From Granulosicoccus sp964594905 (GTDB taxonomy: Bacteria > Pseudomonadota > Gammaproteobacteria > Granulosicoccales > Granulosicoccaceae), in contig CAZQOI010000005.1 in the NCBI GenBank assembly GCA_964594905.1, forward strand, positions 14,585 through 78,584: a stretch of DNA of 64,000 bases, given 5' to 3'. Below, piece by piece: positions 55,662 to 64,000 of this stretch. Under the pieces are notes generated by a model. It was not told where the DNA came from. It ran no database searches and saw only the letters and a list, made by a program, of their open reading frames with translations. How positions within the stretch are numbered: position 1 is the stretch's first letter; every line of letters starts with the position of its first letter. The position numbers and the translations under genes are program-made.

Positions 55662-56831
55662 CTAGCTTACAACACGTACCTCACTGACGCCTGCGAGTCC
55701 AGCCAGTTTTGAAAGCTCTCGATCAAGCTTTTCATTTCGCGCTTTGCTCTCTCGTACACCGGGTTCCCACCATACATTCATCAAGTCGAGTGTATCGGTC
55801 TTGAGATTCTTGCGTGCTTCAAGTCGAGCTACAAATTTTTCACCTTCAATCACGGGGAACACGTAGTAACCATATTTACGTTGATCTGGCGGCGTATAAA
55901 TTTCAATACGAAAGTCAAAACCGAACAACCGCAACAGGCGGGTTCGATCACGCACAACTGGATCAAAGGGGCTGATGATGCGCAGCCGTTTGGTGGTAGG
56001 TGTTAGTGAGTCAAGATGCGATTTGATATCAGCTAATGTGTAAACCTCGTGAGTAGAGCCATCGATGTATTCAAGGTTGGCTGCTCGCACTGAATCCGGG
56101 TTTTCTGCTATCCAGTGCTTTACTTCCTCGAGTGTCACTGCGTCCCAAAAGCGCTGTATATCTCCTGCACTCGCAAAACCCAAACGCTCGAGCGCCATTG
56201 TGCAGAGGTGATGTATCTGTTCTTCGTCAGATTTCGTTTGCGAACGCACTGATTCAGGTATTACTCGTTCTGTCAGATCGTAGAACTTTGTAAAATTCTG
56301 TCGATGACAAACAGACAATTCTCCCTTTAGCCACAGATAGTCCAATGCAATTTTGTGCGGTGGTCGCATCCACGCATGTTTACTCTTGTCGGCCTTACCT
56401 TTGAAATCACGTGAACATACAGGCCCCTCGTTTTCGATTCGTTTAAGTATCGATTGCTGAAGTTTTTTACCGGCTATTTGTTTACCCCATTCACCACCCA
56501 TAAAGCGTTCTGAACGTCTGTTGCGCTGGAGTTGCCAGTACGGATACAGCTTCATAGGCAGTATTGCGGCATCATGCGTGAAGTGTTCGAACACCTGACG
56601 TTGTCGATTTAGCAATTGATCGTAGCTGCGCGGGCGATACGCGTTATGTCTCGACCAGAGTATGTGATGGTGGGCACGAGCTACTACACCGATGGAATCA
56701 AGCTGCACCATACCCAGTGATTCGACGGTCGTGGCGAAGCTTCGAATGTCACGCGCGCCGGATGGGGTTTTGCCAAGGCCTTGCAGATTCAGCAGTAGCT
56801 GCCTGGCTAATTGAGTGGTCAGTGTCAACAC
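55662..56831 (-). CDS. YcaQ-like DNA glycosylase (HTH_42 family)
   Basis: The 389-residue protein belongs to the winged-helix HTH_42 (PF06224) family, which includes E. coli YcaQ, a glycosylase that unhooks DNA interstrand crosslinks. The essential Gln and Asp of the QxD motif are Gln43 and Asp45 in MVQLDSIGVV. The family segments 'ARAHHHILWSRH', 'FEHFTHDAAILPMKLYPYW' and 'RIISPFDPVVRDRTRLLRLFGFDF' are present. It starts about 90 bp from the divergent DUF533 gene and is convergent with the TRAP permease gene. Confidence 0.87.
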   Translation of the reverse strand: MLTLTTQLARQLLLNLQGLGKTPSGARDIRSFATTVESLGMVQLDSIGVVARAHHHILWSRHNAYRPRSYDQLLNRQRQVFEHFTHDAAILPMKLYPYWQLQRNRRSERFMGGEWGKQIAGKKLQQSILKRIENEGPVCSRDFKGKADKSKHAWMRPPHKIALDYLWLKGELSVCHRQNFTKFYDLTERVIPESVRSQTKSDEEQIHHLCTMALERLGFASAGDIQRFWDAVTLEEVKHWIAENPDSVRAANLEYIDGSTHEVYTLADIKSHLDSLTPTTKRLRIISPFDPVVRDRTRLLRLFGFDFRIEIYTPPDQRKYGYYVFPVIEGEKFVARLEARKNLKTDTLDLMNVWWEPGVRESKARNEKLDRELSKLAGLAGVSEVRVVS

Positions 56832-56924
56832 GATTCGGCATTATAGATCGGTGATGCGGATCTGATCAGGTACACTGTCCACACACAGGCCGCGACTGCG
56901 GCCAGAACTTCCTCGGAGAACAAG

Positions 56925-57686
56925 ATGAGCTTGGTTGGAACTCTCGGACGCATCGCTGTCGGTGTCATGGTAGCGAAAGGTGTTGGCAAAATGGTAGGTG
57001 GCGGTAGCGGTGGTGGTGGCCTGGGTGGGCTACTCAGCGGCGCGCTTGGCGGCAACAAAGGAAATACGAGTGGTGGCGGAGGTCTGGGTGATCTCGGCAG
57101 TCTGCTTGGTGGTGGCAGTGCACAATCAGGTGGTGCAGCTGGCCAAACACAGGGGATGCCCGGTGGTCTCGGCGGTTTGCTCGAAAGTATCTCGGGTGGT
57201 GCCGCAGGTGGCGGTTTGTCAGGTGGTCAAAGTGGTGGATTCGGCGGCAGTGCGCCGGCCGGTGGCAGCCTTGGCGATTTGTTAAATTCGGCTTTGCAGG
57301 GAAAGAAAACTCCTCCTCCGCCACCTGAACAAGAAGATCAGGCCAAGATCCTGATTCGCGCAATGATCAATGCGGCAAAATCTGATGGCAATATCGATCA
57401 GGCAGAGCAACAAAAAATTGTTGATAACCTCGGTGACGATATCAGTGATGAAGAACGTCAGTTCGTAATTTCTGAAATGAAAGCGCCACTGGACACCAAC
57501 GGTTTGTTACAAAACGTTCCCAAAGGCGCCGAAATGCAGGTTTACATGATGTCCTTGCTGGGTATTGATCTGGACTCTCGTGAAGAAGCGCAATACCTCG
57601 ACGGTATACGCAAGTCCATGGGCATATCCGAGCAACACTGCAACGCGATTCATGAAAAGCTTGGTGTGCCGGTTTTGTATAGCTGA
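56925..57686 (+). CDS. DUF533 / TerB-like protein with Gly-rich N-terminal region
   Basis: The 253-residue protein has a very glycine-rich N-terminal half (residues about 25-125). At about 140-250 it has a helical DUF533 domain of the TerB-like group ('ILIRAMINAAKSDGNIDQAEQQKIVDNL', 'YMMSLLGIDLDSREEAQYLDGI'). The function of the family is unknown, although TerB domains occur in tellurite and stress proteins. GGAG lies just upstream of the ATG. The next gene begins 42 bp downstream on the same strand. Confidence 0.85.
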   Translation: MSLVGTLGRIAVGVMVAKGVGKMVGGGSGGGGLGGLLSGALGGNKGNTSGGGGLGDLGSLLGGGSAQSGGAAGQTQGMPGGLGGLLESISGGAAGGGLSGGQSGGFGGSAPAGGSLGDLLNSALQGKKTPPPPPEQEDQAKILIRAMINAAKSDGNIDQAEQQKIVDNLGDDISDEERQFVISEMKAPLDTNGLLQNVPKGAEMQVYMMSLLGIDLDSREEAQYLDGIRKSMGISEQHCNAIHEKLGVPVLYS

Positions 57687-57728
57687 ACAATGCAATAACC
57701 GTTCAAGCGCTTCAGCTTGAATTTAGTG

Positions 57729-59104
57729 ATGTTGTACGCAAGCCGAATCAGTAGAGTTCCTTTGCTACTGGTTCGGCTTGTCATTTTTGGTCTGTTGTCA
57801 GGCTGCGTTTTATTAGCCGGCTGTTCTGCTACCAATACTGCTAGCAGTGCGGCAATTTTTACGTCTTCGCCAGAATCATTCTCCAAGTACCGCAGTGAAC
57901 TTCGCCATTGGCTTGAGCGACACTCGATGCCCCAGCGCGACGCCCGTGAAATCGAGCTGAACCTGCCTTTCGAGCGAAAAGCAGACCNNNNNNNNNNNNN
58001 NNNNNNNNNNNNNNNNNNNNNNNNNNNNNNNNNNNNNNNNNNNNNNNNNNNNNNNNNNNNNNNNNNNNNNNNNNNNNNNNNNNNNNNCAGCGCGACGCCC
58101 GTGAAATCGAGCTGAACCTGCCTTTCGAGCGAAAAGCAGACCCTTCAGTACCTTACCGTGGTGTTTACCTGCTTTTTCACGGCCTTAACGATTCTCCTTA
58201 TGTCTGGAACGATCTCGCTGATGAACTTAACCAGCGAGGTTTCGATGTGCGAGCGGTGTTGTTTGAAGGGCATGGGTCTACCCCTGTAAAGATGCTTGAT
58301 GTCAGAATGAGAAGTTGGCTTGCTACCGCCTATGCTCATTTCGACGCGATACACAGCACCGGTGTTGATGTGCATCTCGGTGGCTTTTCTATGGGTGCTG
58401 TAATTGCCACGCTTGTCGCTCGAGAAAATCCAGACGTGGCGAGCTTGTTTCTAATATCGCCTGCGTATAACAGCCGCCTTAATCACTACCTGCGTTATTC
58501 CGGTATCTATCGATACTTTAAACCTTGGTTGTTCGGCGGCATGATCCGCGAAGACAACCCTATCAAGTACAACTCCATTCCAATCAACTCCGGGTGGCAG
58601 TTTTATAAACTTACGCGACATTTAAAGCGCATGTGGCGTCGTGACGACAGACTGGCTATGCCGGTGCTGCTGGTTCACACCGAAGAAGATTCTGTGGTTG
58701 ATGTTAACTACACCGCAGCGCTATACAACAAACGTTTTACGCATCCTGATCGCTTGATGATTCTCTATACCGCCGACCAGAGTCGACTCGCCCAGGAACT
58801 GGATGATCGACACCATGAAACGCTTAGCGGGTCCTTTCCGAAGCATCGGATTCTCAGCCAATCACACCTCGGGCTGATGTATGCCCCCGATAATCCTTTG
58901 TTTGGCGAATCTGGCAATGTCCTGGTGTGTAATGGCAATGACTACCCGACGTTCATCGCTTGTTTGAGATCGCCACAACATTGGTACGGTGCCCAGCATG
59001 ATGAGTCGCCAGATGGAGTCCCTGTAGCTCGAACCACCTGGAATCCTGATTGGAAGACAGTATTGAGCCGGTTTGACGAACGGATATTGTCCAATTTGCG
59101 CTAG
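57729..59104 (+). CDS. Alpha/beta hydrolase lipoprotein interrupted by an artificial assembly gap
   Basis: The 55 bases before the N-run (57933-57987) are identical to the 55 bases after it (58088-58142). Joining the two contigs through that overlap gives one continuous reading frame of about 406 residues from the ATG at 57729 to the stop at 59104. The first part is a lipoprotein signal (LLAGC). After it come 'YLLFHGLNDSPYVWNDL', the nucleophile elbow GFSMG, an acidic 'VHTEEDSVVD' and 'SQSHLGLMY', which supply the catalytic Ser, Asp and His of an alpha/beta hydrolase. An esterase, lipase or thioesterase role at the outer membrane is inferred. A TTG at 57717 and a GTG at 57726 are alternative starts. 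As given, the frame is broken only because of the placeholder. Confidence 0.85.
57988..58087. other. Assembly gap of exactly 100 N
   Basis: The round length marks this as a placeholder, not a measured gap. The identical 55-bp flanks show that the two contigs overlap, so no sequence is probably missing. Removing the Ns and one copy of the overlap shortens the region by 155 bp and restores one gene. Confidence 0.95.
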
Positions 59105-59227
59105 AAGGCGTGAGTGCTGCGCTAGATTACGTGATTTGTGTCACGAAAATTGCATCGTCAGTCGACGGGCTAGTTCACCCGCAGGCAGACGTCTGCAGGC
59201 CTTAGCCAAGCAACTTCGGGGCACATT

Positions 59228-60676
59228 ATGCGCATTAAAATCAGCGCACTATGTTTGAGTTTTTTATTGGTTTCCTGCGATAGCGACCAGATCAACGGCG
59301 GCGTGCTGACGGACGCACTTGCGCCTGTATCGGGCACCAGCTTCGCGGATCCCACCGTCGATTTGCCAGCACCGACCAGTGGTCGGCGAGCAATTTACGT
59401 GACGTCGCGTTTGCAAAGCACCAGTGCTGATGCCAGCGAGGCGGACCTTGTTTTAACATATCGAATCGACTCGCAAGCAGCAGACGCAATTGGTAACGCC
59501 TCTCAAGTTCGTGTTGAGCTCAATGCTGAGGACGGCAGCAGGACTTTGTTGACGCGAGCATCGATTGATGATGATTCCTTGACTGGTGAGGTTGAGGTAA
59601 CTGTGCCGGTGAGTGAAGCTCAAAGCACAATTAGCATAGGTCTTGAGGGACTGCAGGGCAGCATCATTGACGATCTACCCGATTACTCGGTTATCTCGGT
59701 ACCATCGATTTTGCATCGGCAGTCCACCAATTTAGCGGATGTACAGGAACTGCGAGTCGATGTGGTTCCGGATAGTTATAGCTCCGCGATTGAAAACAAT
59801 CGACGCATCCATCGTTTCGCAGTAGAAGTTGAAGGTAGGCTTGGCGCTACCGCTGATAATCCATTCAACTCGATCAGTGGTCTTGAACAAAATGTTGCGA
59901 GTCACTTCACCATTGAGGAGGGTGGCGCATTCGATATAGAGTCGCCGGTCAGTGTCGACTATTCGCGATTGAACACGATTGTTTATCTTGTTCTCGATGT
60001 ATCAAGCAGCATGATTCACAGTGGTGCGGCCCATGATTTACTCGACTCCGTTTCACGCTCAATTATCGCATTGGCTGGTGTTGCCGAATTTGATGTGCGA
60101 ATCTTCGCTGGTGACGTATACCAGCTTGCTTCACTACGAGATATCAATTTCGATAACCTGACAGAGTCTGCAACTGCCTTTTACCGAGCGATGGACACTG
60201 CACTGGATGATATTGATACCAGAGGTTTGTCGAATCAAAATTCCGTGGTCATTGCCTTTACCGATGGTCGAGATTTTTCAAGTCTTAATTACTATCCGGC
60301 GTTTAGAAGTCAAGCGCAAATGCAGGAGTACATTGAGCAGCGTCTGCGTAATGTCAAACGTTCTCAGCTTCAGTTCTATGGCCAGCAGCTCGACACATTC
60401 TTTGTAAGCCTTGGCAGTAATGTTGACAGTGAGGCGCTGCAAAAGCTCGCAGCTGAAGGGGAAGGGCAATACCTTCAGACGTTTGAAAATAGCGATTTAG
60501 AGAGTGCTTTTGCAGATGTGACCAACAACATTCGGGGCGTGTACTATCTCGAATACAGTTCGCAACGAACATCCATTGCCAATGATCTGGAACTAACTGT
60601 TGCGATTGGCGATCACAGTAAGAGTGTGACCATTGTCGTACCAGAATTAACGCCTGGTGTGTCCGTTGCACAGTAA
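59228..60676 (+). CDS. VWA-domain lipoprotein
   Basis: The 482-residue protein starts with a lipoprotein signal (LLVSC). It has a beta-rich N-terminal part (about 50-240) of unknown fold and a von Willebrand factor A domain (about 250-450). The metal-binding MIDAS motif DxSxS is Asp257, Ser259 and Ser261. A later Asp-rich 'IAFTDGRD' is also in place. Such proteins usually mediate protein-protein contacts at the cell surface. It sits between the hydrolase and the pqi operon, 21 bp before the pqiA-like gene, but no functional link is known. Confidence 0.82.
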   Translation: MRIKISALCLSFLLVSCDSDQINGGVLTDALAPVSGTSFADPTVDLPAPTSGRRAIYVTSRLQSTSADASEADLVLTYRIDSQAADAIGNASQVRVELNAEDGSRTLLTRASIDDDSLTGEVEVTVPVSEAQSTISIGLEGLQGSIIDDLPDYSVISVPSILHRQSTNLADVQELRVDVVPDSYSSAIENNRRIHRFAVEVEGRLGATADNPFNSISGLEQNVASHFTIEEGGAFDIESPVSVDYSRLNTIVYLVLDVSSSMIHSGAAHDLLDSVSRSIIALAGVAEFDVRIFAGDVYQLASLRDINFDNLTESATAFYRAMDTALDDIDTRGLSNQNSVVIAFTDGRDFSSLNYYPAFRSQAQMQEYIEQRLRNVKRSQLQFYGQQLDTFFVSLGSNVDSEALQKLAAEGEGQYLQTFENSDLESAFADVTNNIRGVYYLEYSSQRTSIANDLELTVAIGDHSKSVTIVVPELTPGVSVAQ

Positions 60677-60697
60677 CAGTCTATAGTGCGATGCTCG

Positions 60698-61330
60698 ATG
60701 AAACCCTCAACACGCCAAATCTCGCTCGACGACCTGGTTGCCTGTCCAGGCTGTGACTGGCTGCATTACCGTTCGGATCTGGCGATTGGTGAATTATCCC
60801 GTTGCAATCGTTGCAACGATGTGATCCAGACTCGAAAGGCCTTCACGGTTGATCGTGCACTTGCGGCATCACTTGCTGGCGTCGTGCTTCTCATCATGAG
60901 TCTGTGTTTGCCTTTTTTGAGTTTGAGTCGCGCCGGACTTGAAAGTCGCATGTCGGTTCTCGACGCAGTGCAGTCTCTTTGGTTTGGTAATATGCACGAA
61001 CTCGGTGTGTTGACCCTGGCTTTCATAGTCGTTTTACCACTATCGCGTTTTTTATTACTTGGGTTTGTGCTGTGGCGTATCCGATTCAAGCGTAAGGTCA
61101 GATCCTCGATGCGAGTCGCCTTTCGTTGGGCGGTATTGCTTGAGCCCTGGGCTATGGCTGAAATATTCATGGTCGGCGTTGTGGTGTCCCTGGTGAAGAT
61201 CAGCACACTTGCCAATCTTGAGGTAGGCCTTGCCTTTTGGTCGTTACTGGCGCTGATTGCCGTATCGGTTTTCATTAATCTTGCGCTTTGTCGGGACACG
61301 GTTTGGACACATCTGCAACAGTCGGCTTAA
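60698..61330 (+). CDS. PqiA-like protein, first module
   Basis: About 210 residues. The zinc-ribbon-like CPGC...CNRC pair lies near the N-terminus and about four membrane helices follow, the unit that occurs twice in E. coli PqiA. Here the two units are separate genes. The ATG at 60698 is preferred; a GTG at 60686 is an alternative. PqiA works with PqiB and PqiC in lipid transport between the membranes. The end overlaps the second PqiA-like gene by 43 bases. Confidence 0.82.
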   Translation: MKPSTRQISLDDLVACPGCDWLHYRSDLAIGELSRCNRCNDVIQTRKAFTVDRALAASLAGVVLLIMSLCLPFLSLSRAGLESRMSVLDAVQSLWFGNMHELGVLTLAFIVVLPLSRFLLLGFVLWRIRFKRKVRSSMRVAFRWAVLLEPWAMAEIFMVGVVVSLVKISTLANLEVGLAFWSLLALIAVSVFINLALCRDTVWTHLQQSA

Positions 61331-61920
61331 GCGCACGCGCGGCGGGTCTGAAACGGTGTTCAGCCTGTGGTGCGCTACACAAGATCAGCGTGGGGGACCG
61401 TTGCCGCCGCTGTGGGGCCTCAGTGACGGTTCGACGAACCAACAGCCTGCAGCGAGTCTGGGCCTTTCTTATCGTTGGCTTGATCGCCTACATTCCGGCG
61501 AATATCTATCCGATCACTTTCACGCAATCCCTGACTGGTGTGCGTAGCGACACGATCTTGAGCGGCATCGTGGCCTTGGCCGAAAGTGGCTCAATATTCG
61601 TCGCAGTTGTCATTTTCGTGGCCAGTATCGGTATTCCGGTGACGAAATTTCTGGTGATTGGTGGATTGGCACTGAGTCTGCATTTTGAGTGGCCCATGTC
61701 TCTCCACACGCGCCACAAGTTACATGCCCTCATTGAGCTCATCGGCCGTTGGTCGATGATCGATGTATTCGTGGTCGCGGTACTGGCTGCTCTGATTCAG
61801 CTTGGGGCAATCCTCACCATCACGCCAGGGGTTGGCGTGAGCGCATTTGCAGCCTCCGTCCTGTTCACCATGTTTGCCGCCAGTTCCCTGGATTCACGCC
61901 TTATCTGGGACCAGGTCTGA
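61288..61920 (+). CDS. PqiA-like protein, second module
   Basis: About 210 residues, starting with another CSAC...CRRC zinc ribbon and about four helices. Family segments are 'AYIPANIYPITFTQSL', 'IPVTKFLVIGGLALSLHF' and 'LIGRWSMIDVFVVAVLAALIQLG'. The earliest start is a TTG at 61288 inside the preceding gene; a later TTG (61303) is possible, so the exact N-terminus is unsure. The stop is one base before the pqiB start. Confidence 0.82.
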   Translation: MSGHGLDTSATVGLSARAAGLKRCSACGALHKISVGDRCRRCGASVTVRRTNSLQRVWAFLIVGLIAYIPANIYPITFTQSLTGVRSDTILSGIVALAESGSIFVAVVIFVASIGIPVTKFLVIGGLALSLHFEWPMSLHTRHKLHALIELIGRWSMIDVFVVAVLAALIQLGAILTITPGVGVSAFAASVLFTMFAASSLDSRLIWDQV

Positions 61921-61921
61921 C

Positions 61922-63592
61922 ATGACAAACCGGGAACCGAGCACGGGTCGTGTCGAAAAGACACGCAATCTATCAGCGCGTATTTCGCTCGCCTGGTTGT
62001 TGCCAATAGCAGCAGTTATGTTTGCTGCGTGGATTCTGTGGGAAACGTATACCGAACGTGGTCCCTTGGTGCGCATCAAATTTGATAACGCTGGTGGGGT
62101 TACCGCGGGTGAGACGCGTCTTCGCCGTAATGATGTGGACGTAGGTACGGTTGAAGCGGTGCGTCTCGCTGAGGATCTGGATTCAGTTATCGTTGAGGTA
62201 AGACTTGACCCGCAAGTGTCACCTTATCTTGATGACAATACACGATTCTGGATTGTCAACGCACGTATCAACACAACAGAAATTTCGGGACTTGGAACCT
62301 TGCTATCTGGATCCTATATCGAAGTTGACTGGGATGATGAGATAGGTGAACGCCAAACAGATTTTGAAGGCTTGTCTGAACCACCCTTGACCAAGCGAGG
62401 TACACCTGGTTTGCGTCTGTCACTAAGCGCAGATGAGGCTGGGTACATCTATGTTGGTTCGCCGGTCTTTCTTCGTCAGCTTGAGGTCGGTCAGGTAGAA
62501 CGTCGCCGTTTGTCTGATGACGGAAACAAAGTGATGTTCGATATTTTCATCGAAGCACCTTTTCAAAAATTTGTATTCCCAGCGACGCGATTTTTTGGTG
62601 TCTCTGGTGTTGAAGCCAAACTTGGGTCTGATGGTGCGAGTGTGCGGGTTGAATCGATCGCGGCATTGTTCACGGGTGGTATAGCGTTTGAAAACCCTGC
62701 TGATGTTAGTGATATGGAGCCCGTTGTAACCGCTAGCGCGAGAGAGTTCACGCTATATGATTCTCGCTCTGCAGCGCGTGACAGCTTTTTTGATGGCGAT
62801 GATGATGCTCGCTTTCGTTACCTTGCGACGTTCAAAGGCAGTGTTAAAGGACTTAGGCGTGATGCAACTATTGAATATAATGGCCTGCGAGTCGGGCGCG
62901 TTGTTGATGTGAAAGCAGGCTTACCGAAAGAGGCGGGAAGTGAGGCGATAGCGGTGGCAACCTTGCAGTTCCAACCACGACGTCTGGGCTTGGGTGAAAT
63001 ATCTCCTGAGGAACTCCAGACAAAGCTTGCAAGCTATGTCGACAGTGGGCTTCGTGTTCAGCTCGCCACAGGCAACCTGCTAACCGGCTCACTTATAGTA
63101 AAGCTTGTGGACATACCTGACGCATTGCCCGCCGAAATAGATCAAAGCACAAGCCCATATCCGACTTTGCCTGTGATTCGATCCAACGTCGAAGCAGTGA
63201 CTGCCGATGTTGAAACATTGATCAAAAATCTCTCTGAGTTACCTTTGTCAAGCCTTGTTTCAGCAGCAACCGATCTGCTGGAAGACACGCGTGGCCTGCT
63301 CAATGATCCTGAGATTTCAGGCTTGCCGTCACAACTTTCAGCATCATTGGAATCGATAGGTCGGGCCGCAGGCAAAGTTGAGATAGCCAGTAATAATTTA
63401 CCAACAATGGTATCTGCGCTAACCTCAGCTTCGCGGAATGCGAATGATGTGCTTGAAGGCTTGTCACCAGATTCCGAAATTTATATAGAGCTTTCGGCCG
63501 CTGTCCGCGAGCTCAAGCTGGCTGCGAAATCCATCGCGGCATTTGCTGAACTACTGGAAGAGAATCCCAATGCCGTGTTCACCGGTCGCTAG
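61922..63592 (+). CDS. pqiB: PqiB, MCE-domain intermembrane transport protein
   Basis: The 556-residue protein has one N-terminal membrane helix (about 27-45) and three MCE domains at about 50-145 ('PLVRIKFDNAGGVTAGETRLRRNDVDVGTVEAV'), 165-260 and 285-400. A C-terminal helical stretch with repeated Leu/Ser-rich heptads would form the needle-like tube seen in E. coli PqiB (546 residues). It bridges the periplasm to carry lipids. The ATG at 61922 lies directly after the pqiA-like stop. Its end overlaps the next gene by 23 bases. Confidence 0.9.
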   Translation: MTNREPSTGRVEKTRNLSARISLAWLLPIAAVMFAAWILWETYTERGPLVRIKFDNAGGVTAGETRLRRNDVDVGTVEAVRLAEDLDSVIVEVRLDPQVSPYLDDNTRFWIVNARINTTEISGLGTLLSGSYIEVDWDDEIGERQTDFEGLSEPPLTKRGTPGLRLSLSADEAGYIYVGSPVFLRQLEVGQVERRRLSDDGNKVMFDIFIEAPFQKFVFPATRFFGVSGVEAKLGSDGASVRVESIAALFTGGIAFENPADVSDMEPVVTASAREFTLYDSRSAARDSFFDGDDDARFRYLATFKGSVKGLRRDATIEYNGLRVGRVVDVKAGLPKEAGSEAIAVATLQFQPRRLGLGEISPEELQTKLASYVDSGLRVQLATGNLLTGSLIVKLVDIPDALPAEIDQSTSPYPTLPVIRSNVEAVTADVETLIKNLSELPLSSLVSAATDLLEDTRGLLNDPEISGLPSQLSASLESIGRAAGKVEIASNNLPTMVSALTSASRNANDVLEGLSPDSEIYIELSAAVRELKLAAKSIAAFAELLEENPNAVFTGR

Positions 63593-64000
63593 AGGTCTTC
63601 GTCAGTCGCCGCGATTGGTTTTGTGCGTGGCTTTGATCAGTCTTGCGCTGACCGCGTGTTTCAGTGGTCCGCCTCCCAAGTTGTATTTGCTTGAGCCTCT
63701 GATTGAAGATCCTCTCGAAGCAGTACCACCGAATTTGACAGCCCTTGGGCTTGCTGTTGTAACTTTGCCGGGTTATGTCAAAGATGAACGCGTTGCCAGT
63801 CGAAGCCAATCAGGTATTGTGTCCTTAAGTGGTAACCATCGTTGGGCGGAATCACCGGATGAGGCGATAACGCGAGTTTTGGCCGATCGCTTGCGGTTTC
63901 ACGTAGGTTCTACCGTACTGACAGAACCTTGGCCGCGTGGTTACTCACCAATGGCACGAGTTGAAGTGATTTTTGATCGTCTGCTACGTGAACCTTTAGG
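63570..64000 (+). CDS. pqiC: PqiC-like lipoprotein, 3' end outside window
   Basis: An open frame starts at the ATG at 63570, inside the end of pqiB, and runs off the window after 143 codons. It begins with a lipoprotein signal and an LTAC lipobox. Then comes 'PKLYLLEPL', typical of the ABC-type transport auxiliary lipoprotein family (PqiC/DUF330), and later 'LGLAVVTLPGYVKDERVASR'. PqiC anchors the PqiB tube to the outer membrane. Position and overlap fit the pqiA-pqiB-pqiC order. Confidence 0.85.
   Translation, partial: MPCSPVARGLRQSPRLVLCVALISLALTACFSGPPPKLYLLEPLIEDPLEAVPPNLTALGLAVVTLPGYVKDERVASRSQSGIVSLSGNHRWAESPDEAITRVLADRLRFHVGSTVLTEPWPRGYSPMARVEVIFDRLLREPL

Noticed and set aside
57933..58142. 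55-bp direct repeat flanking a gap as a possible attachment site or mobile element duplication
   Set aside because: The spacer is exactly 100 N, and merging the copies restores a reading frame, which is the mark of unmerged contigs.

Overview
The window reads as a chromosomal piece of a free-living, probably marine, gammaproteobacterium. The reasons are the many lipoprotein signal peptides, a PqiA/PqiB/PqiC envelope operon, an OmpA-type lipoprotein, ABC and TRAP-TAXI uptake systems, a fused ATP sulfurylase/APS kinase and a GH16 beta-glucanase. This placement is inference; no rRNA, tRNA or phylogenetic marker is present. I saw no insertion sequence, prophage, integrase, tRNA or CRISPR array. 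One 100-N assembly gap lies at 57988-58087, and it appears to be artificial.

Layout. (1) 3-18661: the 3' part (at least 5,686 codons) of a giant secreted calcium-binding repeat protein, followed by a TolC-type outer-membrane lipoprotein. (2) 18855-26565: EamA transporter, small CopD/HemJ-like membrane protein, G8/beta-helix lipoprotein, trypsin-like PDZ protease, acetoacetyl-CoA synthetase and a membrane zinc peptidase. (3) 26568-28880, minus strand: a small unknown ORF and a bifunctional ATP sulfurylase/APS kinase. (4) 29046-43357: the most interesting part, a catabolic cluster that looks dedicated to an N-heterocycle. It holds an enamidase-like amidohydrolase on the minus strand. Divergent from it are two AA_synth (DUF1185) paralogues around a UPF0280 protein, a Rieske oxygenase, a branched-chain-type ABC importer, a two-gene molybdenum hydroxylase and a 6-hydroxynicotinate reductase homologue. 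(5) 43478-45877: a GH16 lipoprotein convergent with an OmpA-like lipoprotein, sharing a strong terminator. (6) 46079-49656: iolB, iolG, two YeeE/YedE membrane proteins and a persulfide-dioxygenase-like metallohydrolase. (7) 49754-55660: DctB-like histidine kinase, short Fis-type response regulator and a TRAP-TAXI transporter. (8) 55662-64000: YcaQ-like glycosylase, DUF533 protein, a lipoprotein alpha/beta hydrolase split by the gap, a VWA lipoprotein and a split pqiA-pqiA-pqiB-pqiC operon running off the end.

How the genes work together. In region 4 the importer would bring in a carboxylated heterocycle or related anion, and the molybdenum hydroxylase would add a ring oxo group. The Hnr homologue would reduce the ring and the enamidase homologue would open the resulting cyclic enamide. 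These two enzymes are consecutive steps of the known nicotinate fermentation pathway. The roles of the Rieske oxygenase, the AA_synth pair and the UPF0280 protein are unknown, and the combination may be an undescribed variant pathway. Region 7 looks like a sensor/regulator pair next to the transporter it may control.
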